DNA of 64,000 nt. Origin: Arenibacterium halophilum (GTDB taxonomy: Bacteria; Pseudomonadota; Alphaproteobacteria; Rhodobacterales; Rhodobacteraceae). Location of the stretch: contig NZ_VCPC01000002.1 in NCBI RefSeq assembly GCF_005938225.1, positions 372,001-436,000 on the forward strand. The letters are read 5' to 3'. Below, piece after piece: positions 55,970 through 64,000 of the stretch. Every line of letters begins with the position of its first letter. The first letter of the stretch is position 1. A program made the translations under genes and the position numbers. The notes under the pieces were generated by a model. That model was not told the origin of the DNA and ran no database searches. It worked only from the letters and a program-made list of their open reading frames with translations.

Positions 55970-57286
55970 TCATTCTCCGCTCTTTCCGAATTTTCCATAT
56001 GATGCGAATTTTGGAAGGATGTCCGCGATCGCATCAATCTCGGGCCTGAAATCCTTCAGAGCCTTTTTGATTAATTCTGCAATCCTTTCTTGATCTTGGA
56101 CGTCTTCCACGTTGAAAAAGTTCTTCTTAAAAATCTTCGAGTATTTGCGGCCTTCATCTGCTGCGCCTGCTTGAAATTTGATTCGCAGCCTGCTATTCGT
56201 CTTGGTGGCATTCTGAATGCCGTTGATCAAATCATGACGAAACTCGTGATCACTTGCCGGGCCGACTTCGGACATCAGTCTAATTTTTCCTGATGTGCCG
56301 TCTGCATCAACTGTCAGGCTTATCCACATTGTGATGGGAAATCCCATCGCCCAGTTTTCACAACCGTTCCAATAAAGTTTTCCCCCGCCAAGTGCTTTAT
56401 GCCAGCTTTGGGGGAGAAAACTAATGCTGCTTGCGTCACAGTTATTGAAAACGAATCTCTCATTATCAACCTCTACTATATTTCCGTGCTCCAGTCCCTC
56501 CCCAAAAACCGAGTCGCATGCGAACGAGAAGTCTGTCGCTTTTCCGTGCTCAATGACAAAGTCCAAAACGCGCCGGTGATCGCGATAAAGCTGCCTAGCA
56601 AGCTTCTCCAGTTCTTTCTGCTCTTCACTCATTCCCGTAGCTTCCCGGATAATTTCAAGATAATGCTTTACAAATGTTTCAACTTCGGCAGTCAGGGGGT
56701 GGCGTCCCGACACGGCTTGCTGCTCCAGGATCTCGCAGATTGACCCATAGTTAATAGGAGCATATCTGTCGTCGTCAGGATCTTCGTCCCAAAGCGACAA
56801 AAAGATGCCTCGAATATGAGAAAAGTCGTCTTTGCTAAAGCTCGATTGGACCAACTTCAGATAGCGCGCCAGCTGATTGGTGTGTTGTCCGCTATCGAAC
56901 TTGTTTTCGATCACGAAGATCCATTTGTTTGCTGGGCTCAGCAAGAGAATGTCAATATGCCTCCATTCGCGTCGAACTTCCGTATCCATCATGTCAGCTT
57001 GGGATACCTGCAACGCTGATGGGTGCATGGCCGTAGGATGTCCCCGTAGAGCCTCAGAGATGAAAGCTTTCAGAAACTTATCCCCCAAACCGTGCGTTTC
57101 CTGGGGGTTGAGAAGCCACGCGAGAATGGCTGAATGACGGATTTCCATTCTTGCCATTCGCATGGTTTTAATCGGATTGAACTTCGAAAGGTGTGCCCTG
57201 ACATTGTCGAGGTCCCGGTTGTTGACGAATAAGCTTTCAAAGTCATCCAAGGTCGGGGCGGTATTTAAATCCGGAACGGCACTCAT
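55970..57286 (-). CDS. Lone PD-(D/E)XK nuclease-superfamily protein
   Basis: 438 residues with base composition clearly more AT-rich than its neighbours. The nuclease core is at about 45-150: MEIRHSAILAWLLNP, GLGDKFLKAF, then the active-site set D112 (HIDILLL) and E127-x-K129 (VIENK), and a following Gln/Tyr helix (TNQLARYLK). This layout fits the PDDEXK_4 type. The C-terminal 250 residues have no recognised domain. No toxin, methylase or other defence partner is adjacent. Probably acquired and possibly a phage-defence effector; that role is inferred. Confidence 0.78.
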   Translation of the reverse strand: MSAVPDLNTAPTLDDFESLFVNNRDLDNVRAHLSKFNPIKTMRMARMEIRHSAILAWLLNPQETHGLGDKFLKAFISEALRGHPTAMHPSALQVSQADMMDTEVRREWRHIDILLLSPANKWIFVIENKFDSGQHTNQLARYLKLVQSSFSKDDFSHIRGIFLSLWDEDPDDDRYAPINYGSICEILEQQAVSGRHPLTAEVETFVKHYLEIIREATGMSEEQKELEKLARQLYRDHRRVLDFVIEHGKATDFSFACDSVFGEGLEHGNIVEVDNERFVFNNCDASSISFLPQSWHKALGGGKLYWNGCENWAMGFPITMWISLTVDADGTSGKIRLMSEVGPASDHEFRHDLINGIQNATKTNSRLRIKFQAGAADEGRKYSKIFKKNFFNVEDVQDQERIAELIKKALKDFRPEIDAIADILPKFASYGKFGKSGE

Positions 57287-57499
57287 TGGCAAATCTCAAA
57301 AAATAATATTGTACAGGGTTGAATGTTTTGACCCGCAGCTTAGGCTAACTTCGCGGCGCTTCAATCCTTTCGATGTTTGACACGGAAAGTATGAGAAAGC
57401 AACGGCGCAGCACACAAAAGGGTCTTTCCTACACAGGATGTGCTGGCATCTGCAATACTCTGGCCTAGAATGAATCTCAGCTATGAGCCGAATTCCCCC
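57287..57499. other. AT-richer intergenic stretch
   Basis: About 210 bp upstream of the PD-(D/E)XK gene, ending at the fadJ terminator. AATAATATTGTACAGG just before the start at 57286 suggests a promoter for that gene. No reading frame or repeat was recognised. Together with the 190-bp gap at 55777-55969 it bounds the island. Confidence 0.4.
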
Positions 57500-57528
57500 A
57501 AAAAAAAGAGGCGCCCGAAGGCGCCTCT
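57500..57528 (-). terminator. fadJ terminator
   Basis: On the minus strand: AGAGGCGCC-TTCG-GGCGCCTCT (57528-57507) followed by T7, 12 bp after the fadJ stop. A textbook rho-independent terminator. Confidence 0.9.
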
Positions 57529-57539
57529 CTTAACTCTCC

Positions 57540-59741
57540 TCAGGCTGCCTTGGCTTCTGGCCCGAAGCGGCCGTAGAAGCTTTGGCCCTTGGCGGCCATC
57601 TCGCGCAGCAGGTCGGGGCATTTGAAGCGCTCGCCGTATTTGGCGGCCAGCTGGTCGCAGCGTTCGGCGGCGTAGGGGGTGCCGATGATGTCGAGCCAGC
57701 TGAACGGCCCGCCCGACCACGGCGCAAAGCCCCAGGCCAGAACGGCGCCCACGTCGCCTTCGCGGATGTCTTCCAGCACGCCTTCCTCGAGTGCGCGCAC
57801 GGCCTCGAGCACCTGGGCGAACATCAGCCGTTCCTGCACCTCGATCAGGTCGGGCTGTTCCTCGGCGAGGGGGTATTTGTCGTGGATGCCCTTCCAGTAG
57901 CCGATGCGCTTGCCGTTCTCGTCATAGTCGAAGTACCCGGCCTTGGCCTTGCGCCCCAGGCGGCCCTTTTCCTCCATCCAGAACACCAGGTCGTCGGCCT
58001 CGGAGGCGGGGTATTCGTTGCCCATCGCCTCTTTCGTGGCGCGGGTGATCTTGGCGGCCAGGTCGATGCTGGTTTCATCGCCCAGCTGGATCGGCCCCAC
58101 GGGGAAGCCCAGCTGCCGCGCGGCATTGTCGATCAGCACCGGCGCGACGCCTTCGGTGACCATGCGCGTCGCTTCGTTGCCATAGGGGATGATGCAGCGG
58201 TTGCAGTAGAAGAACCGCGCGTCGTTGACCACGATGGGCGTCTTGCGGATCTGGCGGACGTAATCCAGCGCCTTGGCCACGGCCCGGTCGCCGGTTTCCT
58301 GCCCCTTGATGATTTCGACCAGCAGCATCTTTTCAACCGGCGAGAAGAAGTGGATGCCGATGAAATCCTTGGGCCGCGAAAACGCCTTGGCCAGCCCGGT
58401 GATCGGCAGGGTCGAGGTGTTGGAGGCAAAGATGCAGTCCTCGGGGATGACCTGTTCCACCTTCTGGGTGATCTCGGCCTTGACCTTGGGGTCTTCGAAC
58501 ACCGCCTCGATGATCAGGTCGCAGCCTTTCAGCGCGTCGAGATCGGGGGTGGCGGTGATGAGGCCCAGCATCGCGTCCTTCTTCTCGGGGGTGACCTTCT
58601 TGCGCTGGATGCCCTTGTCCAGATAGGCCTCGGTATAGGCCTTGCCCTTGTCGGCGGCGGCCTGGTCGCGGTCGATCAGCACCACTTCGATCCCCGCCTG
58701 GGCCGAGACCAGCGCGATGCCCGCGCCCATCATGCCCGCGCCCAGCACGCCCAGCTTCTTGACGCGCTGGTCCGGCACGCCCTCGGGACGCACGGCGCCC
58801 TTTTCCAGCGCCTCCTTGTTGACAAACAGCGAGCGGATCATCGCGCCCGAGGATGGGTTCATCAGCACATGGGTGAACCAGCGCGCCTCGATCTTCAGCG
58901 CGGTGTCGAAATCCACCAGCGCGCCTTCGTAGACCGCGCTCAGCAGGGCCTTGGCGGCGGGGAAGGCGCCCTGGGTCTTGCCGTGGACCATGGCGCTGGC
59001 GCCGACGAAGGTCATGAACCCGGCAGGGTGATAGGGGGCGCCGCCGGGCATTTTATAGCCTTTGGCATCCCAGGGTTTCAGGATGTCGGCGTCCTTGGCG
59101 GTCAGCACCCACTCCTTCGCGGCGGCCAGCGGGTCGGCGACGACCTCGTCGATCACGCCCGCGCCTTTGGCCTTGGCCGGTTCCAGCATCTTGCCTTCCA
59201 GCAGCAGCGGCGAGGCCGCCATCGCGCCCAGCTTGCGCGCCAGCCGCGTGGTGCCGCCTGCGCCGGGGAAGATGCCGACCATGATCTCGGGCAGGCCGAT
59301 GCGCGCCTTGGGGTTGTCGGCCACGAAGATGCGATGCGTTGCCAGCGGCAGTTCCAGCCCGATGCCCGCCGCGGTGCCGGGCAGTGCGGCGGCAATCGGC
59401 TTGCCGCCCTTGTTGGTTTTCGGGTCCATGCCCGCGCGCTCGATCTTGCGCAACAGGGCGTGCATCTGCATCGTTCCCTCGAACAGACCCTTGGCCGGAT
59501 CGTCGCCCGCCTGTTCCTTCAGCGTGGCAAGCAGGTTCAGGTCCATCCCGCCAGCAAAGGAACCCTCCTTGCCGCTGGTGATGACGATGCCCTTGATGGC
59601 ATCATCCGCCAGCGCCGTGTCGACCAGCGCGTCAAGTTCCGACAGGCCCTCGATCGACATCACGTTCATCGTCTTGCCGGGGCAGTCCCAGGTGATGATG
59701 GCAACGCCGTCGTCGCCGGTGGTCATGGTAAAATCGGTCAT
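57540..59741 (-). CDS. fadJ: Fatty-acid oxidation complex alpha subunit
   Basis: 733 residues, two-domain enzyme. N-terminal enoyl-CoA hydratase/isomerase (about 1-190; oxyanion region GSFAGGMDL and a PGAGGTTRLAR loop), then 3-hydroxyacyl-CoA dehydrogenase with NAD fold GVLGAGMMGAGIALV and HFFSPVEKM, and C-terminal domain. Performs two middle steps of beta-oxidation. GGGAGAAA precedes the start. First in a minus-strand set with the NTF2-like gene and fadA upstream of it. Could equally be labelled FadB. Confidence 0.94.
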   Translation of the reverse strand: MTDFTMTTGDDGVAIITWDCPGKTMNVMSIEGLSELDALVDTALADDAIKGIVITSGKEGSFAGGMDLNLLATLKEQAGDDPAKGLFEGTMQMHALLRKIERAGMDPKTNKGGKPIAAALPGTAAGIGLELPLATHRIFVADNPKARIGLPEIMVGIFPGAGGTTRLARKLGAMAASPLLLEGKMLEPAKAKGAGVIDEVVADPLAAAKEWVLTAKDADILKPWDAKGYKMPGGAPYHPAGFMTFVGASAMVHGKTQGAFPAAKALLSAVYEGALVDFDTALKIEARWFTHVLMNPSSGAMIRSLFVNKEALEKGAVRPEGVPDQRVKKLGVLGAGMMGAGIALVSAQAGIEVVLIDRDQAAADKGKAYTEAYLDKGIQRKKVTPEKKDAMLGLITATPDLDALKGCDLIIEAVFEDPKVKAEITQKVEQVIPEDCIFASNTSTLPITGLAKAFSRPKDFIGIHFFSPVEKMLLVEIIKGQETGDRAVAKALDYVRQIRKTPIVVNDARFFYCNRCIIPYGNEATRMVTEGVAPVLIDNAARQLGFPVGPIQLGDETSIDLAAKITRATKEAMGNEYPASEADDLVFWMEEKGRLGRKAKAGYFDYDENGKRIGYWKGIHDKYPLAEEQPDLIEVQERLMFAQVLEAVRALEEGVLEDIREGDVGAVLAWGFAPWSGGPFSWLDIIGTPYAAERCDQLAAKYGERFKCPDLLREMAAKGQSFYGRFGPEAKAA

Positions 59742-59815
59742 CTGTTTCTCCCTTCGTGGGGTATCTGAGATGGGGCACGGCGTGCGCCCCGAAATGTCTT
59801 GGTCAGGTCAGGCGC

Positions 59816-60304
59816 TCAGGCGGACCCACGGCCTACGCGTGGCGACGCATCCGACAGCCGCGTCGGCGGGCCCTCGGACCGGCTGACACGGGTGCGATCC
59901 ATCGCCTGCAACCGCTCCATCCAGTCGGCATGGCCGATGGTGTGCGCGGTCGACACCGCCCGCCACACGCCCGCATCGCGCCGCAGCGTAATGGCCGAGC
60001 GATAGGGCGCGACAAAGCCTTCGTCGTGGCGGTACAGCTGCGTCTCGTAGGTGCCCGTAGCCAGCGTTTCCCCCAGCATCACGGTGTCGAAGACGTGATG
60101 CCGCAGGTCGCTGAACCCAAGGTCGCGCAGCCCCGTGCAGAAAAGGTGGAAATGGTCGGCCATGTCCGTCTCGCGCACGAAGGTCCGCGTGCCCGAGGCG
60201 GTGATCACCTGATAGGGCAGGGCGATCATCGACAGATAGGCGTTGACGTCCGAGGCATGAATGGCCTCGATCACCCGGTCCATGAAGTCCTGCAGGTTCA
60301 GCAT
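59816..60304 (-). CDS. NTF2-like/SnoaL-like small protein
   Basis: 162 residues. The pattern MDRVIEAIHASDVNAYLSMI at the start, then alternating strands with GTYETQLYRHDE and WRAVSTAHTIGHADW, fits a cone-shaped NTF2/SnoaL fold. Function unknown; it could bind a small ligand or act as an isomerase. Its ATG overlaps the fadA stop (TGATG), so it is translated with the beta-oxidation genes. Start at MLNLQD; the open frame extends 16 codons upstream into fadA. Confidence 0.75.
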   Translation of the reverse strand: MLNLQDFMDRVIEAIHASDVNAYLSMIALPYQVITASGTRTFVRETDMADHFHLFCTGLRDLGFSDLRHHVFDTVMLGETLATGTYETQLYRHDEGFVAPYRSAITLRRDAGVWRAVSTAHTIGHADWMERLQAMDRTRVSRSEGPPTRLSDASPRVGRGSA

Positions 60305-61515
60305 CACACGCGCTCGAGGATCGTGGCCGCGCCCATGCCCGAGGCGATGCACAGCGTCGCCAGCCCGGTTTCCTTATCCGCGCGTTCCATTTCATCCAGC
60401 AGCGCGCCGATAATCATTGCCCCCGTGGCACCCAGCGGGTGGCCCATGGCGATGGCACCGCCGTTCACGTTAACGCGGTTGGAATCCACATCGAAGGCCT
60501 GCATGAACCGCAACACAACGCTGGCAAAGGCTTCGTTCACCTCGAACAGGTCGATGTCGCTGATCGCCATGCCGTTGTCAGCCAGGATCTTCTGCGTCAC
60601 CGGCACCGGCCCGGTCAGCATGATGGTCGGGTCTGTCCCGATCTTCGCGGTGGCGCGGATGCGCGCGCGGGGTTTCAGGCCATTCTTCTCGCCGAATTCC
60701 TTCGACCCGATCAGCACGGCCGCCGCGCCATCGACGATCCCGCTGGAGTTGCCGGCATGGTGGATGTGGTTGATCCGCTCAAGGTGCGGGTACTTCAGCA
60801 TCGCCACCTTGTCGAAACCGGGCATCACTTCGCCCATGTCCTTGAACGAGGCCTTGAGCGCGCCAAGGCTTTGCATGTCGGTCTCGGGGCGCATGTATTC
60901 GTCGCGGTCCAGGATCGGCAGGCCGTTCTGGTCGCGCACGGTGATGACGGATTTGGCAAAACGGCCATCGTCCCAGGCGGCCTTGGCCCGGCGCTGGGAT
61001 TCCACGGCCAGCGCATCGGCCTCGTCCCGGGTGAACCCGTATTCGGTGGCGATGATGTCGGCGGAAATCCCCTGCGGTACGAAATACTTCTCCATCGCCA
61101 GTGTCGGATCCACGGCAATCGCCGCGCCATCGCTGCCCATCGGGACCCGGCCCATCATCTCGACCCCGCCGGCGATATAGGCCTCGCCCGCGCCGCCGCG
61201 TACCTGGTTGGCGGCCAGATTCACCGCCTCCATGCCCGAGGCGCAAAAGCGGTTGATCGCCAGGCCCGGGATCGATTCATCCAGATCCGACGCCAGCACC
61301 GCCGAGCGCGCCAGACAGCCGCCCTGTTCCGTCACCTGGGTCACATTGCCCCAGATCACGTCCTCGACGGCGTGGCCGTCCAGGTTGTTGCGCTCTTTCA
61401 GCGCGTTCAGCGTCAGCGCGGACAAGCGCACCGAAGTCAGCTCGTGCAGGGCGCCATCCTTGCGGCCCTTGCCGCGCGGGGTGCGCAAGGCATCATAGAT
61501 ATAAGCGTCGGTCAT
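60304..61515 (-). CDS. fadA: Acetyl-CoA acyltransferase (3-ketoacyl-CoA thiolase)
   Basis: 403 residues, thiolase fold. Nucleophile Cys region CLARSAVL near residue 90, NRFCASGMEAVNLAANQV, then the C-terminal NVNGGAIAMGHPLGATGA and LCIASGMGAA with the second catalytic Cys. Cleaves 3-ketoacyl-CoA to acetyl-CoA and a shortened acyl-CoA. GGAGG precedes the start. Operates with fadJ downstream. Confidence 0.95.
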   Translation of the reverse strand: MTDAYIYDALRTPRGKGRKDGALHELTSVRLSALTLNALKERNNLDGHAVEDVIWGNVTQVTEQGGCLARSAVLASDLDESIPGLAINRFCASGMEAVNLAANQVRGGAGEAYIAGGVEMMGRVPMGSDGAAIAVDPTLAMEKYFVPQGISADIIATEYGFTRDEADALAVESQRRAKAAWDDGRFAKSVITVRDQNGLPILDRDEYMRPETDMQSLGALKASFKDMGEVMPGFDKVAMLKYPHLERINHIHHAGNSSGIVDGAAAVLIGSKEFGEKNGLKPRARIRATAKIGTDPTIMLTGPVPVTQKILADNGMAISDIDLFEVNEAFASVVLRFMQAFDVDSNRVNVNGGAIAMGHPLGATGAMIIGALLDEMERADKETGLATLCIASGMGAATILERV

Positions 61516-61526
61516 GTGGTCCTCCG

Positions 61527-62165
61527 TCAGGCCCGGTCGGCAGGCGAGCCGGGCATCAAGTCATAGGGGTGTTTCCAGCCGGGCTGCTCGGAGAGCCGGG
61601 TCAGCCAGGCATCGATATGGGGCCAGTCGGCACGGTCAAAGCCAAAGGGCTCGGGATAGTACAGGTATCCGCAGCACGACAGGTCGGCATTGGTCACGCC
61701 ATCGCCCACGATCCAGTCGCGCCCGTCCAGATGCGCGTTCAGCACATCGTAGGCCGCTTTCAGGCGGCCCTGCGAGAAGGCGATGATATCCGGGTTGCGG
61801 TGCTTTTCCGGCAGGAAATTCATCAGAAACCGGGTCATTCCCGCCTGGCTCGACAGTTTGTGGTTGTCCCATAGAACCCAGCGCAGGACATCGTATTTTT
61901 CGGCCTGCGTCGTGCCGCCGAATTTGCCGCTCTTGTCGGTGACATATTGCTGGATCACGCCGGATTGCGTCAGCCGCAGATCGCCGTCGACCAGCACAGG
62001 CGCCTCGCCCATCACGTTCACACCGCTGCGGAATTCAGGGGTGCGTGTGGCGCCGTTGAAAAAATCGACATAGACCGGTTCCCAGTCGAGGCCCGACAGC
62101 TGCAAAGCGAGCGCCGCCTTGTAGGAATTCCCGCTTTCACCGAAGCAGTGCAGTTGGATAGTCAT
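61527..62165 (-). CDS. Glutathione S-transferase-like protein
   Basis: 212 residues. Thioredoxin-like N-terminal domain (MTIQLHCFGESGNSYKAALA; GEAPVLVDGD with cis-Pro; LTQSGVIQQYV) and an all-helical C-terminal domain (SNADLSCCGYLYYPEP region). The Ser in ESGNS is the likely thiol-activating residue. Cytoplasmic; may detoxify or act on a CoA-pathway metabolite given that it lies 11 bp downstream of the fadA start region on the same strand. Start at MTIQLH. Confidence 0.88.
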   Translation of the reverse strand: MTIQLHCFGESGNSYKAALALQLSGLDWEPVYVDFFNGATRTPEFRSGVNVMGEAPVLVDGDLRLTQSGVIQQYVTDKSGKFGGTTQAEKYDVLRWVLWDNHKLSSQAGMTRFLMNFLPEKHRNPDIIAFSQGRLKAAYDVLNAHLDGRDWIVGDGVTNADLSCCGYLYYPEPFGFDRADWPHIDAWLTRLSEQPGWKHPYDLMPGSPADRA

Positions 62166-62210
62166 CGCGCGCAAGCCCCTCCCCGGGCGTGTGGTGCAAC
62201 CGTTGGATTT

Positions 62211-62430
62211 GAGTATTTTTGCAAAGAAGAAGGGGACCTGCTTGCTTGGTAACCCGATTTTAACGTTGATCCTGTCTTGTCACAGGCGCGGTACAGGCTG
62301 GAGAGCCGATGACCGCCAAAGGAGAAGCCCGGCGCCTCTTGTGCGAGTGACGGAGAGTTGGATCGCGTTAGAGCCGCCGGGTGGACTGTCCTCTGCTTCT
62401 TCTTTGTCCAAATACTCCCGCCGGAGGCGG
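62211..62430. repeat. Pair of inverted repeat cores
   Basis: In the 298-bp gap between the GST start and the acyl-CoA dehydrogenase end, the core GAGTATTTTTGCAAAGAAGA (from 62211) is matched by a reverse copy CTTCTTCTTTGTCCAAATAC at 62396-62415, which continues into hairpin CCGCC-GGA-GGCGG (62418-62430). The two face inward like the composites but are 160 bp apart instead of 17-18. The 160-bp interior has no recognised content. Confidence 0.65.
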
Positions 62431-62463
62431 TCCAGGTGGTGCTGCGGGCGTGGCGGTGATCGG

Positions 62464-63621
62464 TCATAGCCCCCTCGCGATCAGTTCCTTCATAATTTCG
62501 TTGGTGCCGCCATAGATGCGCTGGACCCGGGCGTCGGCCCACATTTCGCCCACGGCATATTCCATCATGTAGCCATAGCCGCCGTGCAACTGCAGGCATT
62601 CATCCAGCACCTTGCCTTGGGCCTCGGTCGACCAGAGTTTGCTCATCGCGGCCTTGTCGACGCCAAGTTCGCCGCGCAGGTGCTCCTCCATACATTCGTT
62701 CAGGAAGGCACGCGACGCGGCGACCAGAGTCTTGCATTCGGCCAGTTTGAAGCGGGTGTTCTGGAACTGCATGATCGGGCCGTTGAAGGCCTCGCGTTCG
62801 CGGGCATAGGCGATGGTGCGTGTCAGCGCGCCTTCCATGGCGCCCTGCGCGGTGCAGGCGATGGTCAGCCGTTCCTGCGGGAGTTGCTGCATCATCTGAT
62901 AAAAGCCCTGGCCTTCCTGCCCGCCAAGGATGTTCTCGGGCGGGATCTCTACATTGTCGAAGAAGAGCTCAGAGGTGTCCGCCGCGTGCATGCCGACTTT
63001 TTCGAGGTTTCGGCCGCGCTGAAACCCCGACGCGCCGTCGGTTTCGACCGCCACAAGCGACACGCCCTTGGCACCTTGGGTCGGGTCGGTTTTCGCGGCG
63101 ACGAGGATCAGATTGGCATGCTGGCCGTTCGATATGAATGTCTTTTGCCCCGAGAGGCGATAGCTGTTGCCGTCGCGGACCGCCTTGGTGCGGATCGCTT
63201 GAACGTCGGATCCGGTGCCGGGTTCCGTCATCGCCAGCGCGCCGACCATCTCGCCTTTGGCCATGCGGGGCAGCCAGCGGCGCTTCTGATCCTCTGTTCC
63301 ATAGGCCAGGATGTAGTGCGACACGATGGGACCGTGGATCGCCATGCCCCAGCTGGCGAGGTTGGCGCGCGCCGCTTCGATCAGGATCGCGGCATCAAAG
63401 CCGAAATCGCCGCCCGCGCCGCCATATTCCTCGGGGATGGATGGGCAGATCAGTCCGAGTTCGCCAGCCTGTTGCCAGATTTCACGATCCATGATGCCTT
63501 GCTTGCGCCAGCGTTCATAGTTCGGCACCCATTCGCGTTCGATGAACTGCGCCGTCATCTCGGCGATCATACGGTGCTCGTCGCGCATCCATGCGCCTTC
63601 GTTGACCAGCTTTTCCGTCAC
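62464..63621 (-). CDS. Acyl-CoA dehydrogenase
   Basis: 385 residues, the common ACAD length. FAD/substrate motifs [28 protein letters not shown], and the C-terminal [15 protein letters not shown] where the catalytic Glu resides in related enzymes; [16 protein letters not shown] closes it. Introduces the first double bond in acyl-CoA oxidation. Start is GTG with GGGGAGAG upstream. Part of the beta-oxidation set. Confidence 0.94.
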   Translation of the reverse strand: MTEKLVNEGAWMRDEHRMIAEMTAQFIEREWVPNYERWRKQGIMDREIWQQAGELGLICPSIPEEYGGAGGDFGFDAAILIEAARANLASWGMAIHGPIVSHYILAYGTEDQKRRWLPRMAKGEMVGALAMTEPGTGSDVQAIRTKAVRDGNSYRLSGQKTFISNGQHANLILVAAKTDPTQGAKGVSLVAVETDGASGFQRGRNLEKVGMHAADTSELFFDNVEIPPENILGGQEGQGFYQMMQQLPQERLTIACTAQGAMEGALTRTIAYAREREAFNGPIMQFQNTRFKLAECKTLVAASRAFLNECMEEHLRGELGVDKAAMSKLWSTEAQGKVLDECLQLHGGYGYMMEYAVGEMWADARVQRIYGGTNEIMKELIARGL

Positions 63622-63649
63622 GGCTCTCCCCTTCCGTTCCTGTCTTTCC

Positions 63650-63862
63650 TTAGGTCTTGCGCGCGTCCAGCTCGGCGTTGAACTGGCGCAGGCGGTGGGT
63701 CAGGTTGTCCTGATCCACCACGCTTGTAAAGTTCTCGAACAGGAACGACAGCGCCTCGCCTTCGTCAAGCCCGGCCTCCTGCGCGAACCGCTTTAGCCTC
63801 CGGTATCCGTCTTCCGTCATGGCAACGGGAAAGCGGCGGGTCAGGCGAAAGCGTTTCGGCAT
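63650..63862 (-). CDS. Small basic protein between acyl-CoA dehydrogenases
   Basis: 70 residues. Starts with a basic strand ([16 protein letters not shown]) followed by two helices ([26 protein letters not shown]), a layout like ribbon-helix-helix DNA-binding proteins, though no family was recognised. AAAGGAC precedes the ATG. It lies 28 bp before one acyl-CoA dehydrogenase gene and 24 bp after the end of another on the same strand, so co-transcription is likely; a local regulator is possible. Confidence 0.6.
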   Translation of the reverse strand: MPKRFRLTRRFPVAMTEDGYRRLKRFAQEAGLDEGEALSFLFENFTSVVDQDNLTHRLRQFNAELDARKT

Positions 63863-63886
63863 CGGGTGTCCTTTCGAGCGCCTTGA

Positions 63887-64000
63887 TCAGAAGTTGGCGG
63901 CGTCCAGCGTCATCACCGGATCGGCGCCGCTTTCGATGCGGGCGAGGTGCATCTTGGTCGCGGGCAGGCGGCGCGCCATGTAATAGCGCCCGGTCGCCAG
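63887..64000 (-). CDS. Acyl-CoA dehydrogenase, C-terminal fragment
   Basis: The last 37 codons are in the window: [20 protein letters not shown] followed by [13 protein letters not shown]. This ending is typical of the longer (about 590-residue) acyl-CoA dehydrogenases with an extra C-terminal domain, the group that includes DmdC of the DMSP pathway and AcdA-type enzymes. The gene continues beyond the right edge. Substrate cannot be inferred from the fragment. Confidence 0.75.
   Translation of the reverse strand: MATGRYYMARRLPATKMHLARIESGADPVMTLDAANF

Noticed and set aside
57582-59768. 728-codon plus-strand frame opposite fadJ
   Set aside because: Shadow of fadJ with Gly/His/Gln-rich composition and no ribosome site.

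Overview
The window is a contiguous piece of an alphaproteobacterial chromosome, most likely from a marine Rhodobacteraceae (Roseobacter-group) organism. Evidence: high GC, gcrA (an alphaproteobacterial cell-cycle regulator), an hflK-hflC-DUF2065-Do protease block, several Roseobacter-type lipoproteins and small membrane proteins, and a well-developed acyl-CoA/beta-oxidation gene set. Genes are dense and mostly housekeeping. No rRNA, tRNA, CRISPR array, prophage or recognisable insertion sequence was seen.

Layout. 1-5.7 kb: end of a DMT exporter, a long acidic protein of unknown role, thiamine pyrophosphokinase, a second DMT exporter and L-serine dehydratase. 6-12.3 kb: rpiA-gor, then hflK-hflC-DUF2065-degP (membrane protein quality control). 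12.3-18 kb: a 456-bp gene-free gap with a perfect CRP-type palindrome and a strong minus-strand terminator, a Crp/Fnr regulator, a peptidoglycan-binding lipoprotein, an orphan OB-fold fragment resembling the end of DnaE2, a 2Fe-2S ferredoxin, an FG-GAP protein, gcrA and a third DMT exporter. 17.7-20 kb: argD-argF. 20-27.8 kb: PiT phosphate permease, Nudix hydrolase, gnd, hrpB, meaB, rpmB. 27.8-33.7 kb: sirtuin deacylase, low-molecular-weight phosphatase, a divergent LysR/HisD-family pair, a lipoprotein and an RTX protein. 33.8-39.5 kb: lepA, small membrane proteins, an alpha/beta hydrolase, glyA, NAD kinase. 40-46 kb: amidase, propionyl-CoA synthetase, malic enzyme. 46-51 kb: a VOC-bicupin protein followed by the nucleoside-salvage run cdd-deoA-deoB-upp. 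51-55.8 kb: SPOR protein, a degenerate M48-like membrane protein, an acyl-CoA synthetase, a sulfotransferase. 55.8-57.5 kb: an AT-richer island with a lone PD-(D/E)XK protein. 57.5-64 kb: fadJ, NTF2-like protein, fadA, GST, acyl-CoA dehydrogenase, a 70-aa protein and the end of a second acyl-CoA dehydrogenase.

How genes fit together. C3/C4 and one-carbon metabolism recur (serine dehydratase, glyA, malic enzyme, propionyl-CoA synthetase, MeaB). The pentose-phosphate enzymes rpiA and gnd and the nucleoside-degrading deoA/deoB feed the same sugar-phosphate pool. The last 10 kb handles fatty acyl-CoA activation and oxidation.

The least explained signals are non-coding. First, a dispersed hairpin-rich element family has two composite copies (4193-4316 and 19930-20063) placed in the same orientation just after a stop codon, with several partial copies elsewhere. 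Second, a candidate CRP-controlled small RNA lies between 12375 and 12749. Third, a terminator-like hairpin sits in the leader of gcrA. None of these was tested computationally here; they were read by eye.
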